Source: UBA5018 sp947463165 (GTDB taxonomy: Bacteria; Cyanobacteriota; Cyanobacteriia; PCC-6307; Cyanobiaceae). Taken from it: a DNA stretch of 64,000 bases. The notes beneath the pieces were generated by a model that was not told the DNA's origin, did no database searches, and was given only the letters and a program-made list of their open reading frames with translations. Every line of letters starts with the position of its first letter. The first letter of the stretch is position 1. The stretch lies in contig CALRTY020000009.1 in assembly GCA_943371245.1 (NCBI GenBank), positions 1 to 64,000 of the forward strand, written 5' to 3'. The translations under genes were made by a program, and so were the position numbers. This document shows, in pieces, positions 43,384 through 51,677 of this stretch.

Positions 43384-43668
43384 CTAAGTTTGGCAGTTAT
43401 TGCGTAGGACGCTCGCTAGTAGTTTGTTGGCATAGATCGAAATATCATGATCCATAACCACCGATTTCCCCGACGTGGATATAAAACGTTGGATTACGTC
43501 TTTGAATTGCCATGCCGGATCTGGGCTGGGCACCACCTGTAAGCCAGCATATGGAATGCCGTCATTGTCCTGTACATTTTCAGCATTAGAAAGATTAATC
43601 AGGCTGCCCCGGATGGCAATATCCCAATACTTGGCGCCTAAGCCATTTGGCCACCCATAGGGTTCCAT
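43384..43668 (-). pseudogene. Unknown ORF, possible C-terminal lipase fragment
   Basis: 94 residues (MEPYGWPNGLGAKYWDIAIR...) of natural composition. The end VVMDHDISIYANKLLASVL faintly recalls the C-terminal catalytic-His segment of class 3 lipases (DH-x4-Y-x-xKL). The ORF at 43772-43984 on the same strand resembles the N-terminus of such a lipase. The two could be the ends of one gene that lost its middle, including the GHSLGG box, which is absent. This is weak inference; it may be an independent small gene. Confidence 0.35.
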
Positions 43669-43771
43669 TGAAGGGGATTAATTGTATGAGCCTCAGTGTA
43701 ATACTTAGGCTTTAGCCAAGTGGGATCCTGGCCACCTCGTCTGACTCCCTCACTAACTCTGGCCCCTTAGA

Positions 43772-43984
43772 TTAGCTTGAGGCTTCGATAATCTCCTTAA
43801 CGAACTCGTCAATTTGTATCTCTTTCGGCAGTTTTTCGTACACTAATCTGCTCAGCTCAGCCAGGATCCAGGCAGTGCGATCGGAGTAGGCCGCACGCAA
43901 TACAGGAGGTTGACGAATAAGCCCTGGGCTTTCAACGTAGCCAGAAGTGTTCATCTGCAAATTAGTTACTTGCTTTTTTAGCAC
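43772..43984 (-). pseudogene. Unknown ORF, possible N-terminal lipase fragment
   Basis: 70 residues. The segment VLRAAYSDRTAWILAELSRL VYE resembles the start of cyanobacterial class 3 lipase-like proteins (AYSDRTAWLMAE-x-S-LAY). The ORF stops soon after (IDEFVKEIIEASS), too short for a lipase. See the 43384-43668 entry for the possible other end. Confidence 0.4.
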
Positions 43985-44419
43985 TTATGAGTGATTTCAA
44001 CAAGGCGATGGAAGATTACCTAGACAGGTCTTAACTTTTTGCAATATTTCTAGCGTACTCGACTGTCGCTTGGGCGAGCTCATTTCATGTTGCTTTTGGA
44101 ATAAATATAGCTAAATACTTGTATTTGCCCATCCTGCATGGCGAATCATCGAAGTCTCTGAGATGCGCATGCCTTTGGCACCGAGAGATTGGTAAGATTT
44201 GGGTCTTTATAGAGTTGTCTACTGTTTTAAGTGGAAATATTTCCTGGATTATGAATGGAATCAATTGCTACTTTATTTCCTGCTGCGCATGCACGGCTGG
44301 CATGCTGTGAAAGCAAGCTGCCCCGCGCGCTGCTTTTTTCGAGGCGGCCGGCGGGACGACAGCAGCAAAGCTCGCTACCCTAACGAAGCCGATACTTACT
44401 TACCAGGCCAGCCACCGGT
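43985..44419. other. AT-richer spacer in the accessory stretch
   Basis: 435 bases. Plus-strand frames of 63-74 codons (44119-44310, 44199-44423) have unnatural compositions and are not called. A weak hairpin AAGCA...TGCTT followed by TTTTTC sits at about 44309-44342. No IS ends or RNA gene recognised. Confidence 0.4.
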
Positions 44420-44980
44420 ATGAGCAAATTCTACCTGGACATCCTCTTCGCCCTTAGCATCAGTATCATTGCAAACATCATAACTCCTTATCTGCAAAAT
44501 CTATTGCACATCCATACGATCAATGCCGCCCATAGGAAGAATAGGCGAATAGCGGCGTTGCATCGATTAGCCCAGATGCCAAGCCGTGAATTTAGCGGTG
44601 AATCAGCAAGTGGATCAGGCCGTGGATCCATTGATGCAACAATTGATGGATTAATCGATGGAACCGTTGATCGGTCAATAGATGGAACAATCCATGAACC
44701 AATCCATGAACCAATCCATGGGTCAATGCTTGGATTGCTAAATCGATCTGGTCATAATTCTAGTCATCTAGTGATGGCAAGAAAATATAGAATAGAAGGC
44801 TTTGTCTTGGCCACGGGCGCCCTGATCTGGAGCCTCCTGCGCTCTGGCCCGGTGGCCATGGCCATCTCCCTGATCGCCATGATAATCACTGGCATCCGGA
44901 TCAAAAAGTCCAGCAAATATATTAATCCAATAAATCCTTCTGCCACCACCAGGAGCCTTGAATATCAGGAGATCAGTTAG
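44420..44980 (+). CDS. Unknown membrane protein with 4-residue repeats
   Basis: 186 residues. TM-like segment at 4-24 (FYLDILFALSISIIANIITP), a basic region (HRKNRRIAALHRLAQM), a repeat region at about 70-103 (SIDATIDGLIDGTVDRSIDG, then TIHEPIHEPIHGSM), and two hydrophobic segments at about 127-160 (GFVLATGALIWSLL, VAMAISLIAMIITGI). The repeats have a strict 12-base DNA period. No family recognised; the composition and AT-richness suggest recent acquisition. Translation start MSKFYLDILF is the only good one. Confidence 0.55.
   Translation: MSKFYLDILFALSISIIANIITPYLQNLLHIHTINAAHRKNRRIAALHRLAQMPSREFSGESASGSGRGSIDATIDGLIDGTVDRSIDGTIHEPIHEPIHGSMLGLLNRSGHNSSHLVMARKYRIEGFVLATGALIWSLLRSGPVAMAISLIAMIITGIRIKKSSKYINPINPSATTRSLEYQEIS
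44633..44728. repeat. 12-base tandem repeat in the membrane protein gene
   Basis: Eight 12-base units encode DATI, DGLI, DGTV, DRSI, DGTI, HEPI, HEPI and HGSM. The two CATGAACCAATC units are identical, pointing to recent slippage; the others have diverged. Same period and acidic/Ile flavour as the repeat in the Hint gene at 23051-23180. Confidence 0.8.
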
Positions 44981-45441
44981 GTCGCCTAGGAAATTGCCTC
45001 TGGCTTGCCTGGGCTGTCTAGTTAGATTAGTGGCCACAAGCGATCTCGATCTGAGTCGCGAGAGGGAATGGAAATTTTCGGGTTGCCCGTTAGGTATTTG
45101 CCAAATATTGGCTATTCGGCCACCTCTGTAGCCTGCCTGCCGGGATGGCCCGGCCATTGAGGTAGGCCGGCCACTGCGTTAGCACAGCCACCGTGTAGCC
45201 AGGCCTCTGCGGTAACCCCATTAGCACGGCAGATCATTTTAGCACTATATATTATATTAGCACTACATACCACCTTACGAGAGGCCCGCCCACCATTGCA
45301 GTTCATCCACCGCAACAGCTGGCCTAGAGAAACATCATGCCTAGCGTAACAACACATCTGAGGCAATAGTTCGCCCACGGCCTGAGCCAAGCTTCCGCAA
45401 AGCCTTGAACAATGCACCGCCAACAAAAAAACCTGCTGTCC
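44981..45441. other. Spacer with four TTAGCAC boxes
   Basis: 461 bases between the repeat-bearing membrane protein and folD (both ending into it). TTAGCAC occurs at 45179, 45221, 45239 and 45257; the last three are exactly 18 bases apart (two helical turns roughly), with an AT-rich centre TATATATTATA. This could be an operator or leftover iteron array, but no gene start lies close. A minus-strand 104-codon ORF at 45112-45426 has unnatural composition and is rejected. Confidence 0.45.
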
Positions 45442-46350
45442 CTAGGGCAGCAGATCCTTGAGTGGCTGGTCAAGGCCGCAGCGTTGGCACCAGCTGGACA
45501 CCGTATTCACCAGCAGCATTGTTACGGTCATCGGACCCACACCGCCTGGCACCGGTGTGATCGCCGACGCCAATGGTTCCACCTCTTGATAGCGCACATC
45601 GCCGCACAACTTGGCCTTTGCGTTGGGTCCAGCGGCTGGATCCGGCTCAATGCGATGGATGCCCACATCCACCACCACCGCCCCGGGTTTCACATGCTCG
45701 GCGCCGATCATCCCTGGCCGGCCCGCCGCCACCACCAGCACATCGGCCTGGCGGGTGAGTTCAGCTAAATCGGCGGTGCGCGAATGGGCCACGCTCACCG
45801 TGGCATCGGCGGCCTGCAACATCAAGGCCATCGGCTGTCCCACCAAAATGCTGCGGCCCACCACCACCGCCCGTCTGCCCGCCAGCGCCACGCCCTGGTG
45901 GGCCAGCAATGCCATCACCCCAGCCGGCGTGCAGCTGCGCGGCCCCGGCTCCCCCTTCAGCAGCCGCCCCAAATTGAGCGTGTGGAGGCCATCGGCATCC
46001 TTTTCCGGGTCGATTGCCTCCAGCAAGGGGCCCGAATCCAACCCCGCAGGCAGGGGCAATTGCAGCAGGATGCCATCAACGGCCGGATCGGCATTCAGCT
46101 TTTCGATGCTGGCCAACACCGCCGCCGCCGGCGTGTCGGCAGCCAGGTGAGCGCCGAGGTTACGGATGCCAATCCGCCCGCAGGCCTTCTCCTTGTTGGC
46201 CACGTAGACGCCGCTGGCGGGGTCGTCGCCCACCCGCAACACCGCCAGGCCTGGCGGCCGGCCGGCCCGCTGCAATCGCTCGGCGATCACCGCCTGCAAG
46301 CGCAGTTCCAGTTCCGCCGCCAGCTGGCGGCCATCCAGTCGGGTGGCCAT
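45442..46350 (-). CDS. folD: Methylenetetrahydrofolate dehydrogenase/cyclohydrolase
   Basis: 302-residue bifunctional enzyme interconverting methylene-, methenyl- and formyl-tetrahydrofolate, supplying one-carbon units for purine and formyl-Met synthesis. Signatures: YVANKEKACGRIGI with the catalytic Lys, LLQLPLPAGLDS, PCTPAG-equivalent RSCTPAGVMALL, VVVGRSILVGQPMALML (NADP site) and PVPGGVGPMTVTMLL. Normal length. ATG start at 46350. Confidence 0.95.
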   Translation of the reverse strand: MATRLDGRQLAAELELRLQAVIAERLQRAGRPPGLAVLRVGDDPASGVYVANKEKACGRIGIRNLGAHLAADTPAAAVLASIEKLNADPAVDGILLQLPLPAGLDSGPLLEAIDPEKDADGLHTLNLGRLLKGEPGPRSCTPAGVMALLAHQGVALAGRRAVVVGRSILVGQPMALMLQAADATVSVAHSRTADLAELTRQADVLVVAAGRPGMIGAEHVKPGAVVVDVGIHRIEPDPAAGPNAKAKLCGDVRYQEVEPLASAITPVPGGVGPMTVTMLLVNTVSSWCQRCGLDQPLKDLLP

Positions 46351-46522
46351 CTACAAGAACACCTGGGCTTCCCCAGCTTGCAACCCGCCACGCCCCATCT
46401 CAATGCCCCATCGCCAGGCAATAGCGCCGCATTCCATTTCCAGCCCACTCGATGACGCCCCTCACTTGCCCCATCGCTTGTGCCCCATGGCCAGGGGCCT
46501 CGGGCACAGCTAGCGTTTGACC

Positions 46523-48595
46523 ATGCTGAAGCGGCGGTTGAGACTCCTCTGGCGCTGGGCCCTGCGCCTTGAACGACCGCGCCAACTGCCCACCGCCTGG
46601 GGTGGCGGCGAATGGGCGGTGGTGATGGTGGCCTGCCTGTTGGTGGGGCTGTTAGCCAGTTGGCCCTGGCTGGTGCAACCCAGCCTGCAGCCCGGCATGC
46701 TGGCCCCCTTCACCGCCCGCGCCCCCAAGACCGCCCGCGTCGTGGACAGCGGCGCCCTGGAACGGCGCCAGCAACAGCTGCCGCGCACCAGCGTGCAGGT
46801 GATCGATCAGCAGGCCACCAAGGCCCTGCAGCAACAGCTCAATGACAGCCTCGCCAAGCTGGAGGCCCAGCTGCGCTCGGCCCAGCAGCGGCTGGAGCCG
46901 ATTCCGCTCACGCCGCCTGAGCGCCAGTGGCTCCGCCAGCTCAACCCCGAACAGCTCAGCCGCTGGCAGCGGCAGGTCCGCCAGGCCCAGTTGCGCATGC
47001 TCAGCCAGGGGCTCAGCGGTGGGCTCGCCGATGGTCAGCTGCTGGAGGCAGCCGCCCTGCAGCTGGATAACCTGCCGCTCCCCCAGCGCAATCTGGCGGC
47101 CAGGTTGATTGGCAATTCGCTCCAGGGCCAAACCAACCTGCGCACAGATGCCAGCCTCAGCCAACACCGCATTGAGGCGCTGATCACCCAACAGGGCATA
47201 CCCACAATTTCCGTACGCCAAGGTGATCTGATTACCCGTCAAGGCGAACAGATCAGTCGCCAAGCCTTTGATGTACTCGATTATTTCGGGCTGGTGAACC
47301 GCCGGCCCCAGCCCCTGGCCTGGCTGGGCCATTTCATTGAGGCGGTGGCCACCGCGGCGGTGCTGGTGCTGTTGCAACGGCGCTGGCGACCCTGCCTGGA
47401 GGCCCGTCAGGCGCTGCTCAGCCTCGGCATCCTGCTGGCGGTGCAGGCGGTGCGCCTGGGGCTGGGACCCCTGGCCAGCCCTTTGGTATTGCTGGTGCCC
47501 CCCACCCTGCTGCTGGCCCAGGGCCTGGGCACGGTTTGCGGCCTGGCCTGGCTGGCCAGCGCCTCCCTGCTCTGGGGGGGGCAACTCACCGCCGTGATGG
47601 CCGAGCGCCTGCTGCTGGGCTGCGCCGTGGCCGCCATCGCCGCTGTGGTGGCCGGTCGCCAGCGCAGCCGGGCCGAATTTTTGCAACTGGCGGTGATCCT
47701 GCCCATCGGCGCCTTCCTGGTGCAGCTGCTGCTATCGCAACTGCCCCTGCTGCCCAGGCCAGAGGCCCGCATCGCCCCGATCGAGCTGCTCAGCGAAGCG
47801 CTGCTGATGGGGGGGCTGCTGATGGTGGGCCTACTGCTCACCCCGCTGGTGGAGAGTTTCTTTGGCCTGCTCACCCGCGCCCGGCTGTTGGAATTGGCAG
47901 ATCTGGAACGGCCCCTGTTGCGGCGCCTTTCCTGTGAGGCACCGGGCACGTTTGAGCACACCTTGATGATCGCCGGCCTGGCGGAGGAGGGCGCCCGCAC
48001 CATTGGCGCAGATTTCGACCTGGTGCGCACCGGGGCCATGTATCACGACGTGGGCAAACTGCACGCCCCCCAGTGGTTCATCGAAAACCAGGAGGAGGGC
48101 CTCAACCCCCACGACCAACTGGACGATCCCCACGGCAGCGCCGCCATCCTCCAGGCCCACGTGGATGAGGGGATCAAGCTGGCCCGCCGCCACCGGCTGC
48201 CCGGCCCCCTGGCCGATTTCATCCCCGAACACCAGGGCACGCTCAAAATGGGCTACTTCCTGCACCAGGCCCGCGAGCGGGACCCCAGCGTGCCGGAGTC
48301 GGCTTTTCGCTACCGCGGCCCCACTCCCCGCTCCAGGGAGACGGCGATTTTGATGTTGGCCGATGGCTGCGAAGCCGCCCTGCGTTCCCTCTCCCCCAAC
48401 ACCACCGAAAAGGAGGCCACCGCCATGGTGCGCCGCATTGTGGAAGCCCGCGCCCTCGATGGCCAACTCGACCACAGTGGCCTGGGCCGCGCTGAGTTGG
48501 AACTGGTGATTCGGGCCTTTGTGCGGGTGTGGAAGCGCATGCGCCACCGGCGCATCGCCTATCCCATCCCCAGTCGCAAAGCATTTAGCGCTTAA
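46523..48595 (+). CDS. 7TM-HD family phosphodiesterase (PgpH-like)
   Basis: 690 residues from ATG 46523; an in-frame TTG six bases earlier is less likely. After an N-terminal helix comes a large extracytoplasmic 7TMR-HDED domain (about 60-265), seven transmembrane helices (about 275-460), then a cytoplasmic HD domain with FEHTLMIAGLAEEGAR (HD box His), TGAMYHDVGKLHAPQWFIEN and IPEHQGTLKMGYF. In other bacteria (Listeria PgpH) this architecture degrades cyclic di-AMP. The same role in cyanobacteria, where c-di-AMP affects night survival and osmolytes, is a reasonable inference. Confidence 0.88.
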   Translation: MLKRRLRLLWRWALRLERPRQLPTAWGGGEWAVVMVACLLVGLLASWPWLVQPSLQPGMLAPFTARAPKTARVVDSGALERRQQQLPRTSVQVIDQQATKALQQQLNDSLAKLEAQLRSAQQRLEPIPLTPPERQWLRQLNPEQLSRWQRQVRQAQLRMLSQGLSGGLADGQLLEAAALQLDNLPLPQRNLAARLIGNSLQGQTNLRTDASLSQHRIEALITQQGIPTISVRQGDLITRQGEQISRQAFDVLDYFGLVNRRPQPLAWLGHFIEAVATAAVLVLLQRRWRPCLEARQALLSLGILLAVQAVRLGLGPLASPLVLLVPPTLLLAQGLGTVCGLAWLASASLLWGGQLTAVMAERLLLGCAVAAIAAVVAGRQRSRAEFLQLAVILPIGAFLVQLLLSQLPLLPRPEARIAPIELLSEALLMGGLLMVGLLLTPLVESFFGLLTRARLLELADLERPLLRRLSCEAPGTFEHTLMIAGLAEEGARTIGADFDLVRTGAMYHDVGKLHAPQWFIENQEEGLNPHDQLDDPHGSAAILQAHVDEGIKLARRHRLPGPLADFIPEHQGTLKMGYFLHQARERDPSVPESAFRYRGPTPRSRETAILMLADGCEAALRSLSPNTTEKEATAMVRRIVEARALDGQLDHSGLGRAELELVIRAFVRVWKRMRHRRIAYPIPSRKAFSA

Positions 48596-48635
48596 AGCGA
48601 TCTCCATGGCGGGGCAAATTTCTCCCTTGTGCTAA

Positions 48636-48688
48636 TTAGCTGCTCAGCTTGCTTATTAGCTGCTCAGCGTGTTATTCAGCCGCTCAGC
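48636..48688. repeat. 20-base tandem repeat, 3 copies
   Basis: TTAGCTGCTCAGC (48636-48648), the same at 48656-48668 and TCAGCCGCTCAGC at 48676-48688, spaced exactly 20 bases apart. The array ends 26 bases before the start codon of the ATP-grasp ligase, in its probable promoter or leader. Confidence 0.75.
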
Positions 48689-48714
48689 AATTCCGCTTGC
48701 CCACCCTCCCATTG

Positions 48715-50271
48715 ATGGCGCCGCTCAGTTTTCGCGAGCTGCAGAGCTCACTACAACCCCAGTGGAGTAGCGACTGCTCCGCCAAGAGGCTGGAGCTGGA
48801 CGTGCTGATGGTGCCCTCCCTTTCGGTGGATCGCAGCCAAATCGCCCTGGTGGCCGGCGCCCATCACTACGAAGAACGCCAGCTGTTCTCCCTGATGCGG
48901 CTGCGCAATCCCGGCGTGCGCATCGTCTACGCCACCAGCAAACCCTTGGCGGAGCTGGTGGTGGACGCGGTGCTGGAACTGCTGCCGGGGGTTCCCGCCT
49001 CCCATGCCCGCCGCCGCCTGCATCTGGTAGATGCCGACGATGCCTCCGACCGACCGCTCACCGAAAAACTGTTGGAGCGACCGGCGCTGCTGGCCCGGAT
49101 TGCCGAATTGCTCAGACCAGGCCGCAGCTTCATCAATTGCTACGTGGTGGGGCCCCTGGAGAAGCAGCTATCCGAACGCCTCCAAATTCCCCTGCTGGGT
49201 ACCGATCCGGCCCTGGGTTACTGGGGCAGCAAGGCCGGCAGCCGCGAGCTGTTCCAGCGCTGCGGCGTGCCCCATCCAGCCGGCTCGCCCCTGATGTTCA
49301 ACCTCGACGATCTCAGTGAGGTGACGGCCGAACTCTGGGAAAGTCTGCCCCAGCTGGCCCGCTGCGTGGTCAAGTTGAACGAGGGCTTCAGTGGCGAGGG
49401 CAATGCCCCCCTGGCCCTGGCACCGCTGCTGCTGGCCGAGAAGAGCGCCGCCGAGCGCCGCCGTTGTCTGCGCTCCGCCCTTGAGCATCTAGCAATGCCG
49501 GTGGCCCACTGGCAGCCCCTGCTGGCCCAGCAGGGGGCCCTGGTGGAGGCCTGGCTGGAGGGGGGAGATGAGCAGAGCTCCCCCAGCGTGCAGGGCACTA
49601 TTCATCCTGCCGGGAATCAATATCAAAAAATTGCTAAAATTCAGGGAGGCGGCCAGGGGTTTTCGTTGCTTAATGCTCAGGTGGAAGTGATATCTAGCCA
49701 CGAACAAGTGCTGGGGGGAGAGCACCGTCAAACCTATATTGGCTGCCGCTTTCCGGCTAACCCGGCCTATCGGATTGAGTTGATGCGCCATGGCCAGGCG
49801 GTGGGAGAAGCGCTTGCCGCCGCTGGCGCCCTGGAGCGCTACGCGGTGGATTTCATCGCCCGCCGCTATGGCTCCCACTGGGACCTGCAGGCGATCGAGG
49901 TGAACCTGCGCCAAGGAGGCACCACCCATCCCTACATGGCCCTGAATGCGATCACCGCCGGCCAGTTGGACCCCACCACTGGCCTCTATCTCTCTCCCAC
50001 CGGCGAACCCTTGCACTACGAGGCCACCGACAACCTCCGCCATCCGCAATTGCGGGGTCTGCTGCCCATCGATCTGATCGACATCGTGGCGGAAGCCGGC
50101 CTGCACTACGACCCGGCCCGCTTGCGGGGCAGTGTCTTTCACCTGCTGGGCTGCCTGTCGGAATACGGCAAGCTCGGCATGACCTGCATCGGCCGCTCCG
50201 CGGCGGAGGCGGCGGCCGTTTACGCCGCCACCGAACGGGAGCTATTGCGGGGAGCGGCGGCCCGGAGCTGA
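48715..50271 (+). CDS. PGM1-related ATP-grasp peptide ligase
   Basis: 518 residues from ATG 48715 (MAPLSFRELQSSLQP). Proteins like this are annotated as peptide ligase PGM1-related, after the pheganomycin ligase. The first 190 residues are a pre-ATP-grasp domain (SQIALVAGAHHYEERQLFSL...GRSFINCYVVGPLEKQL); the ATP-grasp core has ARCVVKLNEGFSGEGNAPLAL and, near the C-terminus, LQAIEVNLRQGGTTHPYMAL with the metal-binding Glu and Asn. It should couple carboxylates to amines using ATP. Substrates are unknown; no peptide precursor or tailoring genes are adjacent. Confidence 0.8.
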   Translation: MAPLSFRELQSSLQPQWSSDCSAKRLELDVLMVPSLSVDRSQIALVAGAHHYEERQLFSLMRLRNPGVRIVYATSKPLAELVVDAVLELLPGVPASHARRRLHLVDADDASDRPLTEKLLERPALLARIAELLRPGRSFINCYVVGPLEKQLSERLQIPLLGTDPALGYWGSKAGSRELFQRCGVPHPAGSPLMFNLDDLSEVTAELWESLPQLARCVVKLNEGFSGEGNAPLALAPLLLAEKSAAERRRCLRSALEHLAMPVAHWQPLLAQQGALVEAWLEGGDEQSSPSVQGTIHPAGNQYQKIAKIQGGGQGFSLLNAQVEVISSHEQVLGGEHRQTYIGCRFPANPAYRIELMRHGQAVGEALAAAGALERYAVDFIARRYGSHWDLQAIEVNLRQGGTTHPYMALNAITAGQLDPTTGLYLSPTGEPLHYEATDNLRHPQLRGLLPIDLIDIVAEAGLHYDPARLRGSVFHLLGCLSEYGKLGMTCIGRSAAEAAAVYAATERELLRGAAARS

Positions 50272-50408
50272 AGCGAATACCCAGCCCCAGCAGACTGGCC
50301 GGCCCCAGCAGAATGACATTCCAGGCTCCCTGCCCAAGCGGCCTGCCCAGGCGGCCTGCTTAAGCGGCAAGATCAAGCGGCGCTCCTGTTCCCTTGCCTC
50401 TCCCCGCA

Positions 50409-50834
50409 ATGGTCCCCGCCAGCAACCCTGCCAAGTCGCCGCCGGTTCTACCCGAATGGACAATCTGGATCCAGGTGGGCCTCACCGCCCTGCTGGCGGT
50501 GCTGTTCCTGGTGATCCTGGACAAGGGCCGCCAGCAGAGCGCCAAGATTCAGCTGCTGGAACAGCGGCTGCAGGGGCTGGAAAATAGCCGGGCCCTGGAT
50601 CGCACCACCGCCCTGGAGCAGCAGTTGCGCTCCACCGTGGAGCGGCTGCAGCGCTTGGAACGCACCACCAGCCGCATCGATTCGCTCATCGCCGAGAGCA
50701 AAGATCTGCAGAAGCAGCTGTTCCAGCTGCGCACGGAGGCCCTGAAACAGAACAGCTCCAAGCCGGAGCTGGCGCCCCTACAGCCCCTGCCGCCGCTGAA
50801 ACCCAGCCCTGGCTTGCCCAGCCTCAACCCTTAA
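50409..50834 (+). CDS. Membrane-anchored coiled-coil protein
   Basis: 141 residues from ATG 50409. One transmembrane helix (about 24-45, WIQVGLTALLAVLFLVILDKG) is followed by a cytoplasmic coiled coil (IQLLEQRLQGLENSRALDRT ... VERLQRLERTTSRIDSLIAE) and a Pro-rich tail. No enzyme motif. Its 3' end overlaps that of the convergent ABC permease by 11 bases. The 50272-50408 spacer holds degenerate 13-base units (CAAGCGGCCTGCC-like). Confidence 0.7.
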   Translation: MVPASNPAKSPPVLPEWTIWIQVGLTALLAVLFLVILDKGRQQSAKIQLLEQRLQGLENSRALDRTTALEQQLRSTVERLQRLERTTSRIDSLIAESKDLQKQLFQLRTEALKQNSSKPELAPLQPLPPLKPSPGLPSLNP

Positions 50835-51672
50835 CTGCGTCGCCAGTGGCACTGGGCAAGATATGGCGCTGAAGGGCGATAAACAAAACCAGCACCGGCA
50901 GGATCGACACCACCGAGCCCGCCGCCACCAGCCGCCAATCCAACGAAAAGCTGCTGGCCAGCTGTTGTAAACCCAGGGGCAAAGTGTACAGATTGGGGTC
51001 GTCGAGGATCACCAGGGGCCAGAGGAAATCGCTCCAGGTGCCGATGAACACAAACATGGCCAGGGTGATCAAATCGGCCCTGGCCGCTGGAATCATCACG
51101 TTCCACCACTCCCCCAGGGGCGTGCAACCATCGCTGCGGGCCGCCTCCTCCAGCTCCACCGGCACCGCCAGAAAACTCTGGCGCAATAGGAAAATGCCAA
51201 AGGCTGTTGCCGCCTGGGGAATAATCAGCGCCCAAAGACTATTGCGCAGGCCGATCTGCACCATCAGCAGATACAGCGGAATCATTACCACCTGGAAGGG
51301 AATCAATATGGTGGCTACCACCAGGGCCAGCACCAGGCCGCGCCCCCTAAACCGCAACCGCGCCAGCGGATAGGCCGCCAAGGAACAAAACAACAAATTG
51401 GCCACCACCGCCAAGCCGCTCACAACCGAACTGTTGAGCAGATAGGTGGCCATCGGATGGCCGGCGAACAGGCGGCCGTAGGCCTCCAGGCTCGGCTGGC
51501 TGGGTAGCAGCGCCGGTGGGCTGGTGAAGATGTCTTCGCCGGGGCCCTTCAAGGAGGTGCTCACCAGCCAGAGCAGGGGCACCAGCATCGCCAGGGCCAA
51601 GGCCAGCAGCAGGGTCAACTGCAGACCCGTGGCCAGGCTGGAGCCCCTGGAGCTGGAATCGCGCAGCGCCAT
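50824..51672 (-). CDS. Sugar-type ABC transporter permease (MalG/UgpE family)
   Basis: 282 residues, six transmembrane helices. The EAA loop that docks the ATPase reads EEAARSDGCTPLGEWWNVMIP, and the N-terminal TSLKGPGEDIFTSP and C-terminal sequence are typical of carbohydrate uptake permeases of the MalG type. No partner permease, ATPase or binding protein is adjacent. Possible substrates in cyanobacteria include glucosylglycerol, trehalose or sucrose. It lies five bases after leuA on the same strand, so it is likely co-transcribed. Confidence 0.88.
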   Translation of the reverse strand: MALRDSSSRGSSLATGLQLTLLLALALAMLVPLLWLVSTSLKGPGEDIFTSPPALLPSQPSLEAYGRLFAGHPMATYLLNSSVVSGLAVVANLLFCSLAAYPLARLRFRGRGLVLALVVATILIPFQVVMIPLYLLMVQIGLRNSLWALIIPQAATAFGIFLLRQSFLAVPVELEEAARSDGCTPLGEWWNVMIPAARADLITLAMFVFIGTWSDFLWPLVILDDPNLYTLPLGLQQLASSFSLDWRLVAAGSVVSILPVLVLFIALQRHILPSATGDAVKG

Positions 51673-51677
51673 GGCAG

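Noticed and set aside
45112..45426. 104-codon minus-strand ORF in the folD-side spacer
   Set aside because: Composition is unnatural with many Cys, no family seen, and it contains the TTAGCAC repeat array.
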